From positions 1-64,000 of the forward strand of contig JBGAIM010000015.1 in assembly GCA_044225555.1 (NCBI GenBank): 64,000 nt of DNA. The letters run 5' to 3'. Of this stretch, positions 25,624 to 35,458 are shown in pieces. The number at the start of each line of letters is the position of its first letter. Within the stretch, counting starts at the first letter, position 1. Under the pieces are notes generated by a model that saw nothing but the letters and a program-made list of their open reading frames with translations, did not search any database and was not told the origin of the DNA. Source of the DNA: JADLHS01 sp044225555. GTDB taxonomy: Bacteria; Verrucomicrobiota; Verrucomicrobiia; Limisphaerales; JADLHS01. The translations under genes and the position numbers were made by a program.

Positions 25624-27060
25624 CTACTCACCTGTCGGGCTCGGCGTGGTGGGCGACCAACCGCCACCCAGCGCACGGTAAAGCTGGACGATGGCAATCA
25701 GTTCGCTCACCTGCGTCTGCACCGCGGCCCGCTGCGTCGGATAAAGTTCCTGCTGGGCTTGCAACACTTCATAGTAACTGGACTTGCCGTTGAGGTAGCG
25801 CTGCATGGACAGGTCCACGGAAACCGTGAGTGCCGTCACCGCCTGTTCGTTATAGACCCGCGCCTCAGCCAGCTTCTCGCGGGCGAGGAGGTTATTGGAA
25901 ACTTCCTGAAGCGCTCCCAACACCGTCTGTTCGTAGGCCGCCTTGGCTTCATCGAAGCCCGCCTTGGCCGCACGATATTGCGCGCGAAGTTGTCCACCTT
26001 GGAACAACGGACCGGCGAGGCTGGCCCCGACATTCCACGCGTTGGCCGAACCGCTGCTGAAAGCGGATAGCTCAGGGCTCACCTTGCCGAAGAACGTGGT
26101 GAGGCCGATTTGGGGAAAGAAATTGGCGAAGCTCGCACCGATATTGGCGTTGGCAGCGATTAACGATTGTTCCGCGGCCGCAACATCCGGGCGGCGCTGC
26201 AAAATCGTGCTCGGCAGCCCGGCCGGAATCTCCGGCGGCAGCGACGGTTGGTTGGTCAGCGAACTGCGCTGAATTGGTCCCGGGGTGCGTCCCAACAAAA
26301 CGCTGAGTTGATTTTCGGTGGCGGCAATCTGAAGTTCGAGCTGCGGGATGGCAGCGGCGGCGTTGGCCAGCGCGGCGGCGGCACGTTCGGGTTCGAGGCG
26401 GGAGGCGACACCATTAATGCGACGCTCGTTGAAAATCCGGTAACTGCCGGCGTAGGCATTGGTTGCCGCCCGCTGAATCTCCAATTCTTGATCCAATTGC
26501 AGGAGTGTAAAATAGGCGGAGGCCACGTCGCTCACGAGGGTGATGGTCACGCCACGGCGGGCTTCGTCCGTGGCCAGATACTGGGCGCGCGCGGCTTCGG
26601 TCAAGCGGCGGATGCGGCCCCAGAAATCAATTTCCCAAACCGCGTTGACATTCACCTGCGCGGAACTTTCCGTCGCACCGTTCAGCGATGCCGGCGAATT
26701 GAACAGGGCATTTTTCCCGCGACCGACTCCGCCGCCATAACCGATCTGCGGAAAGAGCGGCGAGCGCGCCAGCGTCACTTGTTGCCGCGCCTGTTCCACG
26801 CGAGCGACGGCGCGTTTGACGTCGTAGTTGTTCGTAAGCGAGGTGCGAATCAAATCCTGGAGGACCGGGTCCTTGAAAACTTCCCACCACGGCAGGTCGC
26901 CAAAGGAGTTGGTGGACTGGCCCGTGGCAAACCGGAAGTTGTCCGGCGCGTGCTGTGCGGGCCGCTTGTAATTCGGTCCCACCGCGCAGCCGAACAAGAG
27001 AAGCACTGCGGCAAAAGACAACCCGCCGAGGAAAGGGAATGGTTTGAGCAAAGATTTCAT
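25624..27060 (-). CDS. RND efflux outer-membrane lipoprotein (OprM/NodT family)
   Basis: 478 aa from the ATG at 27060, which overlaps the RND stop by one base (TGATG). A longer frame upstream belongs to the RND gene in another phase. The signal peptide ends in a lipobox LLLFGCAVGPNY, followed by the family opener GPNYKRPAQ. Two TolC repeats follow (QQVTLARSPLFPQIGY ... VASAYFTLLQLD; AAKAGFDEAKAAYEQTVLGA ... DLSMQRYLNGKSSYYEVLQA). It forms the outer-membrane exit duct of the tripartite pump encoded with the two genes upstream. Confidence 0.92.
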   Translation of the reverse strand: MKSLLKPFPFLGGLSFAAVLLLFGCAVGPNYKRPAQHAPDNFRFATGQSTNSFGDLPWWEVFKDPVLQDLIRTSLTNNYDVKRAVARVEQARQQVTLARSPLFPQIGYGGGVGRGKNALFNSPASLNGATESSAQVNVNAVWEIDFWGRIRRLTEAARAQYLATDEARRGVTITLVSDVASAYFTLLQLDQELEIQRAATNAYAGSYRIFNERRINGVASRLEPERAAAALANAAAAIPQLELQIAATENQLSVLLGRTPGPIQRSSLTNQPSLPPEIPAGLPSTILQRRPDVAAAEQSLIAANANIGASFANFFPQIGLTTFFGKVSPELSAFSSGSANAWNVGASLAGPLFQGGQLRAQYRAAKAGFDEAKAAYEQTVLGALQEVSNNLLAREKLAEARVYNEQAVTALTVSVDLSMQRYLNGKSSYYEVLQAQQELYPTQRAAVQTQVSELIAIVQLYRALGGGWSPTTPSPTGE

Positions 27061-30000
27061 CAGTGCGCTCCTCCCTGCCCTTCGGCGCTGGGCGTCGGCG
27101 CTGCCGCCGCTGCCGGTGCATGCTTGGCACCTCCGAGTTTCTCCACCACGTAGAAGGTCACCGGAATGAGAAAGATCGCGAGGAAGCTGGCGGCGGTCAT
27201 GCCACCGATGACAGCGAAACCCATGACTTGCCGCGACAGCGCACCGGCCCCGCTCGCCTTGGCCAGCGGCACGCAACCCAAGATGAACGCAAAGCTCGTC
27301 ATCAAAATCGGCCGCAAGCGCAGCTTCGCGCCTTCGAGCGCGGCATCCATCAACGGCTTGCCCTGGTCGTAACCCATCTTGGCAAACTCGACGATCAGGA
27401 TCGCGTTCTTGGCCGCCAGACCGATGAGCATCACCAGACCAATTTGGGCGTAGATGTTGTTCTCGTAACGACCGATCATGAGTCCGGCAAAGGCGCCGAA
27501 CACGGCGATGGGCGTTCCCAACAGCACGCTGAACGGCAGACTCCAGCTTTCATATTGCGCCGCAAGAATCAGGAAGACGCAAAGCAGCGAGAAACCGAAG
27601 ATGACCATCGGCGAGACGCCCTGCGCGGCCTTGTTTTCCTGGTAGCTCATCCCGAGATAATCGAAGCCCATGCCGGGCGGCATCGTGTCCTTGAAGACTT
27701 CCTCCATCGCCTTCATGGCTTGGGCCGAACTGACGCCAGGCTTGGCGGAGGCGTTGATTTGTGCGCCTTGGTACAAGTTGTAGCGCATGGTGAACTCCGG
27801 TCCGGTGGTCGCGCGCGTGTGAGTCATCGCCGCGAGCGGGACCATGTTCGAGTTGTTGTTGAGCACGTAGAACTGGCCGAGGTTTTCCGCCTGTTGGCGA
27901 AAATCCCCCTCGGATTGCACATACACCTGCCACTGACGGCCAAAGCGGTTGAAGTAGTTCACGAAAGCGCCACCCATGAAGCACTGCATCGTCTGGTAAA
28001 CGTCCTGCAATTTCACGCCCTGGCTCAAGACCTGATCGCGGTCCACGTCCACGAAGACCTGTGGCACGGAAAGCAGCGCCGTCGAGAAGACGCTGGCGAG
28101 CTCAGGTCGCTTCCGCGCTGCCTCCATGAATTTTTGGAGGTTCTCAGCCAGGAACGGCAATCCCTTGCCCGAGCGGTCCTCCAAGACAAACGTCACCCCA
28201 CCCGAGGTGCCGACGCCGGGAATCGCCGGCGGCGGAAACGCGAAACCCACCGCGCCCGGGATTTTGCCCAACTCCCGGTTCAGATGCGTCATGATGGCCT
28301 GATATTTCTCCTCGGGCTTCTTGCGCTTGGCCCATTCCTCGAAGCTGATGAAGAAAAAGCTGCTGTAGGTGTTGTTGACGCCACTCAACATGCTGTAGCC
28401 GACGACCGTCGAGTAATACTTCACGCCCGGAGTGTTCTTGAGAATCTCCTCGACCTGCTTGCAGATCGCGTCATTGCGTTGCAGTGACGCGGTGTTGGGC
28501 AGTTGCACCCCGGCAAACACGTAGCCCTGATCTTCATCCGGCAGGAAACTGGTCGGAATGGACTTGCCCAGCAAACCCGTCACCACGACCACTCCCGCGA
28601 GCAGCAGCAATGCAATGGCGCTTTTGTGAATGAGAAATTTGCAGACGCCCACATAGCCGTCCGTCGCACGACCGAACCACTTGTTGAACCAGTCGAAAAA
28701 CTTCTGCAGCGGTCCGCTGCCCTTCTTCTTGGGTCTCAACAACAGCGCGGACAACGCCGGCGAAAGCGTGAGCGCGTTGAATGCGGAGATGATGACGGAC
28801 ACCGCGATCGTCACCGCGAACTGTTGATACAAACGGCCGGTGATGCCGGGAATGAATGCGGTCGGAACGAACACCGCCGCCAAAATGATGGCGATCGCGA
28901 TCACCGGGCCCGTGACCTCCTCCATTCCCTTCAACGCGGCCTCCTTGGGCGAAAGGCCGTGCTCGATGTGATGCTCGACGATTTCTACCACGACAATCGC
29001 ATCGTCCACGACCAATCCGATGGCCAGCACCAGCCCGAACAACGAAAGCGTGTTGATGGAGAAACCAAACAGCGGAAACAGCGCGAACGTGCCAACCAGC
29101 GACACCGGCACGGCGAGCAACGGGATGAGCGTGGCGCGCCAGCCTTGCAGGAAGATGAACACCACGATGAGCACGAGCACAATGGCTTCGATGAGCGTGT
29201 GCTCAATCTCCTTCATGCCTTCAGTCACGGCTAAGGTCGTGTCCAAAGCAACGACGTAGTCGAGGTCTGGCGGGAAACTCGCCTTCAACCTTTCCATGAG
29301 CGTTTTCGCGCCACCGGCGGCTTCGATGGCGTTGGAGCCTGGCAACTGATAGAGCGCAATCAATGCGCACGGCCCGCCATTGAGCCGCGCCATCATGTCG
29401 TAGTTCTGCGAGCCGAGTTCGATGCGCGCCACGTCCTTCACCCGCACAATCGCGCCACCCGGCGCCGCGCGCAGCACGATGTCGCCAAACTGTTCCTCGG
29501 TTTCCAAGCGACCTTGTGCTCTGACGGCGTAGGTGAATTCCTGTCCTTTTGGCACGGGCTCGCCACCAATCTTGCCCGCCGGGTTGACGGTGTTCTGTTG
29601 CTGGATGGCGTTGATAATCTCCGGCACGGTGATGCCCATTTGCGCCAATCGATCGGGGCGCACCCACACGCGGATGGCATATTGACCGGCACCAAACACG
29701 GAAACGCTCGCGATTCCCTTCACGCGCGTCATCGCATCGTTGACGTTGATGTAGGAATAGTTCGCCAGAAAGATGCTGTCGTAGGTTTTGTTCGGCGAGT
29801 AGAGCGCGAACATGATCAACGGCGAGGAGGTGGATTTTTGCACCGTTACCCCCTGATTGATGACCGCGCTGGGCAACTGCGAATTCGCCTGGCCCTGCCG
29901 CATCTGCGTGAGAATCTGGTCGGTGTTCGGGTCGGTCGCGACATTGAAATCCACCGTCAATTTCATCGAACCGTTGTTGGCGTTGAGCGAATACATGTAC

Positions 30001-30227
30001 TCCATGTTGTCCACGCCGGACATCTGCTGCTCGATGGGCACAGCCACGGAGTTCTGCACGGTGAGCGCATCGGCGCCCGGATACGTGGCGTTCACCTGCA
30101 TCTGCGGGTCGGCGATGTTCGGGAACTGCGCGATCGGCAAACGCGACATCGCGACGATCCCCATGAGCACCATGAGAATCGAGATCACCATCGCGACGAT
30201 GGGACGGTTGATGAAAAACTTGGCCAT
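27060..30227 (-). CDS. RND multidrug efflux permease (AcrB/MexB, HAE1 family)
   Basis: 1055 aa inner-membrane proton-driven drug pump. Family marks: FFINRPIVAMVISILMVLMG at the start, FPNIADPQMQVNATYPGADA, the proton-relay pair in GLVVDDAIVVVEIVEHH (TM4), and the TM10-12 signatures around GLAAKNAILIVEFA and LRPILMTSFAFILGCVPLA. Twelve TM helices and two large periplasmic loops are the usual layout. Its TGA is fused to the ATG of the outer-membrane gene. The adaptor gene is 36 bases upstream. Substrates are unknown; HAE1 pumps typically handle amphiphilic drugs and detergents. Confidence 0.95.
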   Translation of the reverse strand: MAKFFINRPIVAMVISILMVLMGIVAMSRLPIAQFPNIADPQMQVNATYPGADALTVQNSVAVPIEQQMSGVDNMEYMYSLNANNGSMKLTVDFNVATDPNTDQILTQMRQGQANSQLPSAVINQGVTVQKSTSSPLIMFALYSPNKTYDSIFLANYSYINVNDAMTRVKGIASVSVFGAGQYAIRVWVRPDRLAQMGITVPEIINAIQQQNTVNPAGKIGGEPVPKGQEFTYAVRAQGRLETEEQFGDIVLRAAPGGAIVRVKDVARIELGSQNYDMMARLNGGPCALIALYQLPGSNAIEAAGGAKTLMERLKASFPPDLDYVVALDTTLAVTEGMKEIEHTLIEAIVLVLIVVFIFLQGWRATLIPLLAVPVSLVGTFALFPLFGFSINTLSLFGLVLAIGLVVDDAIVVVEIVEHHIEHGLSPKEAALKGMEEVTGPVIAIAIILAAVFVPTAFIPGITGRLYQQFAVTIAVSVIISAFNALTLSPALSALLLRPKKKGSGPLQKFFDWFNKWFGRATDGYVGVCKFLIHKSAIALLLLAGVVVVTGLLGKSIPTSFLPDEDQGYVFAGVQLPNTASLQRNDAICKQVEEILKNTPGVKYYSTVVGYSMLSGVNNTYSSFFFISFEEWAKRKKPEEKYQAIMTHLNRELGKIPGAVGFAFPPPAIPGVGTSGGVTFVLEDRSGKGLPFLAENLQKFMEAARKRPELASVFSTALLSVPQVFVDVDRDQVLSQGVKLQDVYQTMQCFMGGAFVNYFNRFGRQWQVYVQSEGDFRQQAENLGQFYVLNNNSNMVPLAAMTHTRATTGPEFTMRYNLYQGAQINASAKPGVSSAQAMKAMEEVFKDTMPPGMGFDYLGMSYQENKAAQGVSPMVIFGFSLLCVFLILAAQYESWSLPFSVLLGTPIAVFGAFAGLMIGRYENNIYAQIGLVMLIGLAAKNAILIVEFAKMGYDQGKPLMDAALEGAKLRLRPILMTSFAFILGCVPLAKASGAGALSRQVMGFAVIGGMTAASFLAIFLIPVTFYVVEKLGGAKHAPAAAAAPTPSAEGQGGAH

Positions 30228-30263
30228 AGCTTAGCGAGGTTCGGAGTTTGCCATGCGCGCCTG

Positions 30264-31445
30264 CTACTTCTTCTCCGCCCCCGGAGCTGGGGAAACCGCG
30301 GTGGTTTTCGCTGAGAGCGGCACTGGATTCACCACGGCTCCTTCCCGCACCTTCTGAATTCCTTCGGCCACCACCTTGTCGCCCGCCTTTACTTCCCCCT
30401 TGATCACCCACTCCTCCCCGATGCGTTCGCCCGGCGTCACCGGGCGGATGCTGATCTTGTTGTCCGCGCCAACGACGGCGATGAGCGAACGGCCTTGCAT
30501 GTCGGTCACCGCGCGCTGCGGCACGATCAGCGCATTGCGCTCGGTGCCCAACTGCGCACGCACACGGACGAACATGCCGGGGATCAGCAGCGAATTCGGA
30601 TTTTCAAATTCGCCCACCACGCGAATGGTGCCCGTCTTCACGTCCACTTGGTTATTCTTGAAGACCAGCCGACCTTTCACCGGATAAACCGAACCGGTGC
30701 TCAGGATCAGTTCCAGTGGCGGCCCCTCGCCCGTGCCAGGCTTTTTGCCCTCCGCCAGCATCCGCTCCTGAATCTCTGTGACGAGCCTTTGAGAAATTGA
30801 GAAATAAGCCCGCATCGGATCAATCGTCGTCACCGTGGTCAAGGCTCCAGTCCCCGGACCAACGAGATTACCGATTTGGGCCTGGGCCGACGCCAGCCCG
30901 GCGGCGCCTTTGACCGGGGAGAGAATCGTCGTGAAGTTCAAGTTCAATTGCGCCTGCTGCATGGCGGCTTTCCCCGCCTCCACGGAGGCCCGCGCCGCCT
31001 TTTCATTTTGCACCGCATCGTCGAGCTCCTGCTGGCTGATGGCTTCGGTAACCCGCAACTTCGCATAGCGTTCCGCAGTGAGCGCCCACTTTTCCTGCGT
31101 GGCCTGGGCTTGCGCCAATTGTGATTTGGCCTTGTCCAACTCCGCCTGGAACGGTGCGGGATCAATCTGGAACAGGACCTGACCGTTGGTGACCAGACTG
31201 CCTTCAGTGTAATTCCGGCTCAGCAAGTAGCCGCTGACCTGCGCCGAGATGGTGGCATTGACATCGCCTTCCAGAGTGCCAACCCATTCGCGATAAATCG
31301 GCACGTCCTTCTGCGCCACCGCCACGACTTCGACGGTGGGAATTGCCGGCGCCGCTGCTTCCGACTTTTTGCAGCCGGTCGCGAGACAAAACAAGCTCAG
31401 GCAACCTGCGATGATCGAAGTGGTTTGAATCATTTGACGTGTCAT
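30264..31445 (-). CDS. RND efflux periplasmic adaptor (AcrA/MexA family)
   Basis: 393 aa with a lipobox (LFCLATGCKKSE), so the adaptor is membrane anchored. Order: a barrel-sandwich half (VPIYREWVGTLEGDVNATIS; YLLSRNYTEGSLVTNGQVLF), the alpha-hairpin (about 90-165, LDKAKSQLAQAQATQEKW ... ), the second sandwich half and beta-barrel (GTIRVVGEFENPNSLLIPGM), and the membrane-proximal domain at the end. It bridges the AcrB-like pump and OprM-like duct. It is first in the operon; no regulator gene is adjacent. Confidence 0.93.
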   Translation of the reverse strand: MTRQMIQTTSIIAGCLSLFCLATGCKKSEAAAPAIPTVEVVAVAQKDVPIYREWVGTLEGDVNATISAQVSGYLLSRNYTEGSLVTNGQVLFQIDPAPFQAELDKAKSQLAQAQATQEKWALTAERYAKLRVTEAISQQELDDAVQNEKAARASVEAGKAAMQQAQLNLNFTTILSPVKGAAGLASAQAQIGNLVGPGTGALTTVTTIDPMRAYFSISQRLVTEIQERMLAEGKKPGTGEGPPLELILSTGSVYPVKGRLVFKNNQVDVKTGTIRVVGEFENPNSLLIPGMFVRVRAQLGTERNALIVPQRAVTDMQGRSLIAVVGADNKISIRPVTPGERIGEEWVIKGEVKAGDKVVAEGIQKVREGAVVNPVPLSAKTTAVSPAPGAEKK

Positions 31446-31562
31446 AGCGCAATCATGTTGTCATTCCAAAAAAGATTTTGCCGCCAGCTCCGTCGCCAGT
31501 GGGTAACTCCGAAGCAAGGATTGGGAATCTTTGTTCAACAGACTTTTCATCGTGTCCCCAGA

Positions 31563-34034
31563 TTAGTTTTCCATCACGCCGATCTTCCCCGCCGCCCAGA
31601 TGTCCCGGGCATATTCCTCAATCGTGCGGTCGCTCGAAAATTTTCCGGACGCGGCGATGTTCAGGATGGCCTTCCGCGACCAGCCTTCCTGGTCCGCGTA
31701 AAGCTCGCCCAACCGCCCATGCGCTTCACCGTAACTCTTCAAGTCCGCCAGGTGCAGGTAATGGTCGCCCTTGCCCAACAGCGTGTCGAGAATGGAATTG
31801 AACACGCCTGGCTCGTCCTTGTTGAAGTGGTGACTCGCAATGAGGTCGAGCGCGGCGCGCGTTTCTGGATCGTGGTCGTAATGCCAGAGCGGGCTGTAAA
31901 ATCCGCGGCTCTGCGCCACCTGCTCCGCGGTGAGCCCAAACAGGAAAAAGTTTTCCTCACCGGCGGCCGCGGCCATTTCGATGGTGGCGCCGTCCCGCGT
32001 GCCAATGGTCAGCGCGCCGTTCATCATGAACTTCATGTTACTCGTGCCGCTGGCTTCGTAACCCGCCGTGGAGATTTGCTCGGACACATCGCTCGCGGGA
32101 ATGAGTCGCTCGGCCACCGAGACCCGGTAGTCCGGCACAAAAACCACGTTCAGTCGGCCATTCGTCGCCGGGTCAGCATCCACCGTCGCGCCCAGGTTGT
32201 TGATGAACTTGATGACCAACTTGGCAAGGTGATAAGCGGGCGCTGCTTTGCCGCCGAAGAAAAACGTGCGCGGCGGGACGTTCAACTTTGGATTTGCCCG
32301 CAGACGATTGTAAAGCACCACGATGTGCAGCGCGTTCAAGAGTTGCCGCTTGTATTCGTGAATGCGCTTGATCTGGGTGTCAAAGATGGTGTCGGGATCG
32401 ACGACCTGCCCGGTGGTGGACTTGAGCCAGTCGGCAAATCGCAGTTTCGCCTCGCGCTTGGCTTTGCGAATGGCGGCGCGAAAGTTTTTGTCCTCGGCCA
32501 GCGGTTTCAGCTTCTCAAGCTGGTTGAGGTCGGTAATCCAACCGTCGCCAATGGCCTCCGTGATAACTTTGGCCAGGGCGGGATTGGCGAGCAGCAGGAA
32601 ACGTCGCTGGGTCACACCGTTGGTCTTATTGTTAAATCGCTCGGGAAACAACTCCGCGAAATCCGGCACGACGGTCTTCTTCAACAGGTCCGTGTGGATC
32701 GCTGCCACGCCGTTCGTACTGTGCGAACCGACGATGGCCACGTGCGCCATGCGGATCTTCTTGGGCTCACCTTCTTCAATGAGACTGACCCGGGCCACCC
32801 GCGCGTCGTCGCCGGGATATTTGGCGCGCACACCGTCCAGAAAGCGGCGGTTGATTTCGTAAATGATTTCAAGCTGACGCGGCAGCATGGCTTCGAACCA
32901 CGGCAACGGCCATTTCTCCAGCGCTTCAGGCAACAGCGTGTGATTGGTGTAGGCCAAGGTCCGTTGTGTGAGGTCCCAGGCTTTGTCCCAACCGAGCTGC
33001 GCGTCATCCAGCAGAATGCGCATCAACTCCGGCACGGCGAGGGTGGGATGCGTGTCGTTGAGCTGCATCGCCACCTTGTCGGGCAACGCGAGCCAGTCAT
33101 TGCCCGCGGCGCGAAAACGGCGGATGGCATCAGCGAGCGTGCAGGCCACGAGAAAATATTGTTGCAGGAAACGCAGTCCTTTGCCCTGGGTAGTCGAGTC
33201 GTCCGGATAGAGCACACGCGTCAGCGTTTCGGCCGTGAGCGTCTCGGCCAGCGCGCCGACGAAGTCGCCGCTGCTGAATTGTTGAAAGTCGAAATAATGC
33301 GGTGTGGCGGCGGCCCACAGGCGCAGAGTGTTGACGGTCTTGCCACCGTAACCGATCACCGGGCGGTCGTAGGGAATTCCATACAGCACGGTGGGTTGGT
33401 TGCGAGCGACGCACAGGGCGCCGCCGCGAATATCAAACGAACAACCGAGCCGCACCTCGACCTTCTCTTCGGGACGGGCAACTTCCCACGGATCGGGCCG
33501 TTTCAGCCAATGGTCGGGCTGCTCGCGCTGCCAGCCGTCCCGCAGCGTCTGTTTGAAAATCCCATACTCGTAGCGCAGTCCACAACCCAGGCCGGGAATA
33601 CCGAGCGTGGCCATGGAATCGAGGAAACACGCCGCCAGCCTGCCCAACCCGCCGTTGCCGAGTCCGGCATCCGGCTCCTGTTCCATAATCTCCAGCGGGT
33701 CAAGTTTGTGCTTCTTGCAGAAGTGGCCGAGCACGGGGTCCAACATCAGATTCGTCATGTTGTTGGCCAATGCTCGGCCCATCAGGAATTCGAGCGAGAG
33801 ATAATAGACGCGTTTCGCGTTCTGCTCTTGATAGGTTTGCTCGGTCTTGAGCCAGCGTTGTGACAGGACATCGCGGACCGAGCGCGCGATGGCCTCGAAC
33901 TTGTCGCGTGGCGAGGCGTTGCCGATGGGAACAACTTGATCAAAGGTAAGATGGCGCTCGTATAGCGCATTTTCGCCACCGGTAAATTTGATCGGACCAC
34001 AGTTGTAACGCGCCAATAGATCCTCTCGTGACAT
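31563..34034 (-). CDS. glgP: Glycogen/maltodextrin phosphorylase
   Basis: 823 aa GT35 enzyme that releases glucose-1-phosphate from glycogen or maltodextrin. It is full length. Motifs: PDAGLGNGGLGRLAACFLDS near residue 110, the GYGGKTVNTLRLW stretch, QLNDTHPTLAVPELMRIL, and the pyridoxal-phosphate lysine in EASGTSNMKFMMNGALTIGT. Cytoplasmic. The ATG is preceded by AGGAG about twelve bases away. It stands between the efflux operon and the DUF2959 gene and is probably transcribed alone; the 97 bases upstream include the AT-rich AATATTAATCTAATAG. Confidence 0.95.
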   Translation of the reverse strand: MSREDLLARYNCGPIKFTGGENALYERHLTFDQVVPIGNASPRDKFEAIARSVRDVLSQRWLKTEQTYQEQNAKRVYYLSLEFLMGRALANNMTNLMLDPVLGHFCKKHKLDPLEIMEQEPDAGLGNGGLGRLAACFLDSMATLGIPGLGCGLRYEYGIFKQTLRDGWQREQPDHWLKRPDPWEVARPEEKVEVRLGCSFDIRGGALCVARNQPTVLYGIPYDRPVIGYGGKTVNTLRLWAAATPHYFDFQQFSSGDFVGALAETLTAETLTRVLYPDDSTTQGKGLRFLQQYFLVACTLADAIRRFRAAGNDWLALPDKVAMQLNDTHPTLAVPELMRILLDDAQLGWDKAWDLTQRTLAYTNHTLLPEALEKWPLPWFEAMLPRQLEIIYEINRRFLDGVRAKYPGDDARVARVSLIEEGEPKKIRMAHVAIVGSHSTNGVAAIHTDLLKKTVVPDFAELFPERFNNKTNGVTQRRFLLLANPALAKVITEAIGDGWITDLNQLEKLKPLAEDKNFRAAIRKAKREAKLRFADWLKSTTGQVVDPDTIFDTQIKRIHEYKRQLLNALHIVVLYNRLRANPKLNVPPRTFFFGGKAAPAYHLAKLVIKFINNLGATVDADPATNGRLNVVFVPDYRVSVAERLIPASDVSEQISTAGYEASGTSNMKFMMNGALTIGTRDGATIEMAAAAGEENFFLFGLTAEQVAQSRGFYSPLWHYDHDPETRAALDLIASHHFNKDEPGVFNSILDTLLGKGDHYLHLADLKSYGEAHGRLGELYADQEGWSRKAILNIAASGKFSSDRTIEEYARDIWAAGKIGVMEN

Positions 34035-34131
34035 AACCTTTTCTTTCTCCTGGCTCCAATCCCCCGGTCACAGGCAGCTTCCCGGGGAACGGATTCGTCC
34101 CCTTGGAAATATTAATCTAATAGTTCGCCCC

Positions 34132-34797
34132 TTACTTCTTGGGCTCGACCTTGGCCGGAGTGATGGTCGCGGCGACCGTGTTCAACTCAGCCACCAATGA
34201 ATCCATGGATTTCTGGACCTCGAGACCGGCCTCCGTCGTCCTGGTGAACAGACTCTTGGCGGCATCCACCCCGGCGATGGTCAGGTCGTTGCCCAGGTAC
34301 TTTTGCAAATCTTTCAAGTTCGACATCCACGGTTCGAACTGAGCCTTGAGCGGGTCCGAGTACTTACGGATGCTCTCAAAGGTCTCCTGCAGCTTGGCCT
34401 TGCGCTGTTGGGCCAGGGCGCGGATTTCCGGATCCTTCACCTCGGCCAGTTCCTTTTCCCATCGAGTGAAGTAGGCCTGTCCCATCTGTTGCATCGCCTG
34501 CCCGCGTTTGCGGACCGAGGCGGCGGTGGATTCGAGATTCGCCACGTCCTTGGAGTATTGGCCAAACGCCTTGCGCGGGTCGGTGTTTGCGGTGGCCGCG
34601 ATGTCGCTCAATGATTTCATCGTGGCGTCAATGGCCTGCTTGCCTTTGACAATTTCGTCCCGGAACTCGGCGATGCCGGCGCCGGTTTTGTCGGCCTGCT
34701 TGTAACCCGAGGTGGTGCCGCAACCGCTGAAGAGCGTCACCGCTCCGGCCGCGAGAGCCGCGAGGATGACCATTCGTTGGAGCTTGATGATTTTCAT
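34132..34797 (-). CDS. DUF2959 family lipoprotein
   Basis: About 221 aa with lipobox TLFSGCGTTSGYKQ and a mostly helical, charged mature part (IAEFRDEIVKGKQAIDATMK; AKLQETFESIRKYSDPLKAQ) typical of DUF2959 proteins. Function unknown. The ATG at 34797 is preferred to 34818 because AAAGGACC lies at a suitable distance upstream and the signal peptide then begins properly (MKIIKLQRMVILAALAAG). Confidence 0.8.
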   Translation of the reverse strand: MKIIKLQRMVILAALAAGAVTLFSGCGTTSGYKQADKTGAGIAEFRDEIVKGKQAIDATMKSLSDIAATANTDPRKAFGQYSKDVANLESTAASVRKRGQAMQQMGQAYFTRWEKELAEVKDPEIRALAQQRKAKLQETFESIRKYSDPLKAQFEPWMSNLKDLQKYLGNDLTIAGVDAAKSLFTRTTEAGLEVQKSMDSLVAELNTVAATITPAKVEPKK

Positions 34798-34868
34798 GAC
34801 TTTCGTGGTCCTTTCCATTTTGGTTTTGATGTCTGGTTGACGATTTGTCTGGGGACGACAGCGTGAAA

Positions 34869-35291
34869 TTATTTTTTTGGCGGCGGCGATTTCGAGTGAG
34901 CCACTGGGCCATGCCGTTGCCCGGCCAACACCGCATCCACCGCCGGCAACAACTCGGTCGCAATCTCGCGCTTGCGCACGAAGCCTGCGGCTCCAGCATC
35001 AAACGCCGCCTGGGCGATGCTCGCCTCGTCGTGCGAACTGAGCACGATGACGCGCGATTCCGGCCGCCGGGCCAGCAATCGCCGCAACCAGCCAAAACTC
35101 TCGCCTTGCGCCAGGGCGAGATCGGCCACCACCAGGCTGGGATGCAGCCGGACGGCGCTTTCGATGAGCGACGTCTCGTCTGCCACCATCACCACCGCCT
35201 GAAACTCACTCTCCAGCAACCCGCGAATCCCCTCGCTCAGGCCGTGATGCCGGTCCGCCAGCAACACGCATTTGATGGCTTCGGTGCTCAT
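34869..35291 (-). CDS. Single-domain receiver-like response regulator with altered acidic pocket
   Basis: About 140 aa from the start MSTEAIKCVLLADRHH (35291); a longer start at 35339 adds an unrelated tail. It is a NarL-type receiver (LVVADLALAQGESF carries the phospho-acceptor Asp; VIVLSSHDEASIAQ and GFVRKREI follow) with no helix-turn-helix after it. The second acidic residue of the usual DD pair is Arg (ADRHH), which weakens Mg binding, so phosphorylation may be impaired. It could act as a decoy or phosphate sink for the neighbouring NarX/NarL-like pair. Confidence 0.75.
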   Translation of the reverse strand: MSTEAIKCVLLADRHHGLSEGIRGLLESEFQAVVMVADETSLIESAVRLHPSLVVADLALAQGESFGWLRRLLARRPESRVIVLSSHDEASIAQAAFDAGAAGFVRKREIATELLPAVDAVLAGQRHGPVAHSKSPPPKK

Positions 35292-35458
35292 GGTTCGATT
35301 CAAGGAACTGCGGGCGTGGCAACAGAACGCCGTTCGCAACTCCGAGGAGATTGACTAAACGCCGCAATGAAGTGACCTCGTAGAATTACGAGGTCAGGGC
35401 TGTAATTATTACCAGCCGGAGGAGAAGGATTGGAAGCGACCAGCCTGACTTGGTGGTT

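Noticed and set aside
31425..33863. An 812-codon open frame on the plus strand
   Set aside because: Antisense shadow of glycogen phosphorylase, which shows all catalytic motifs.
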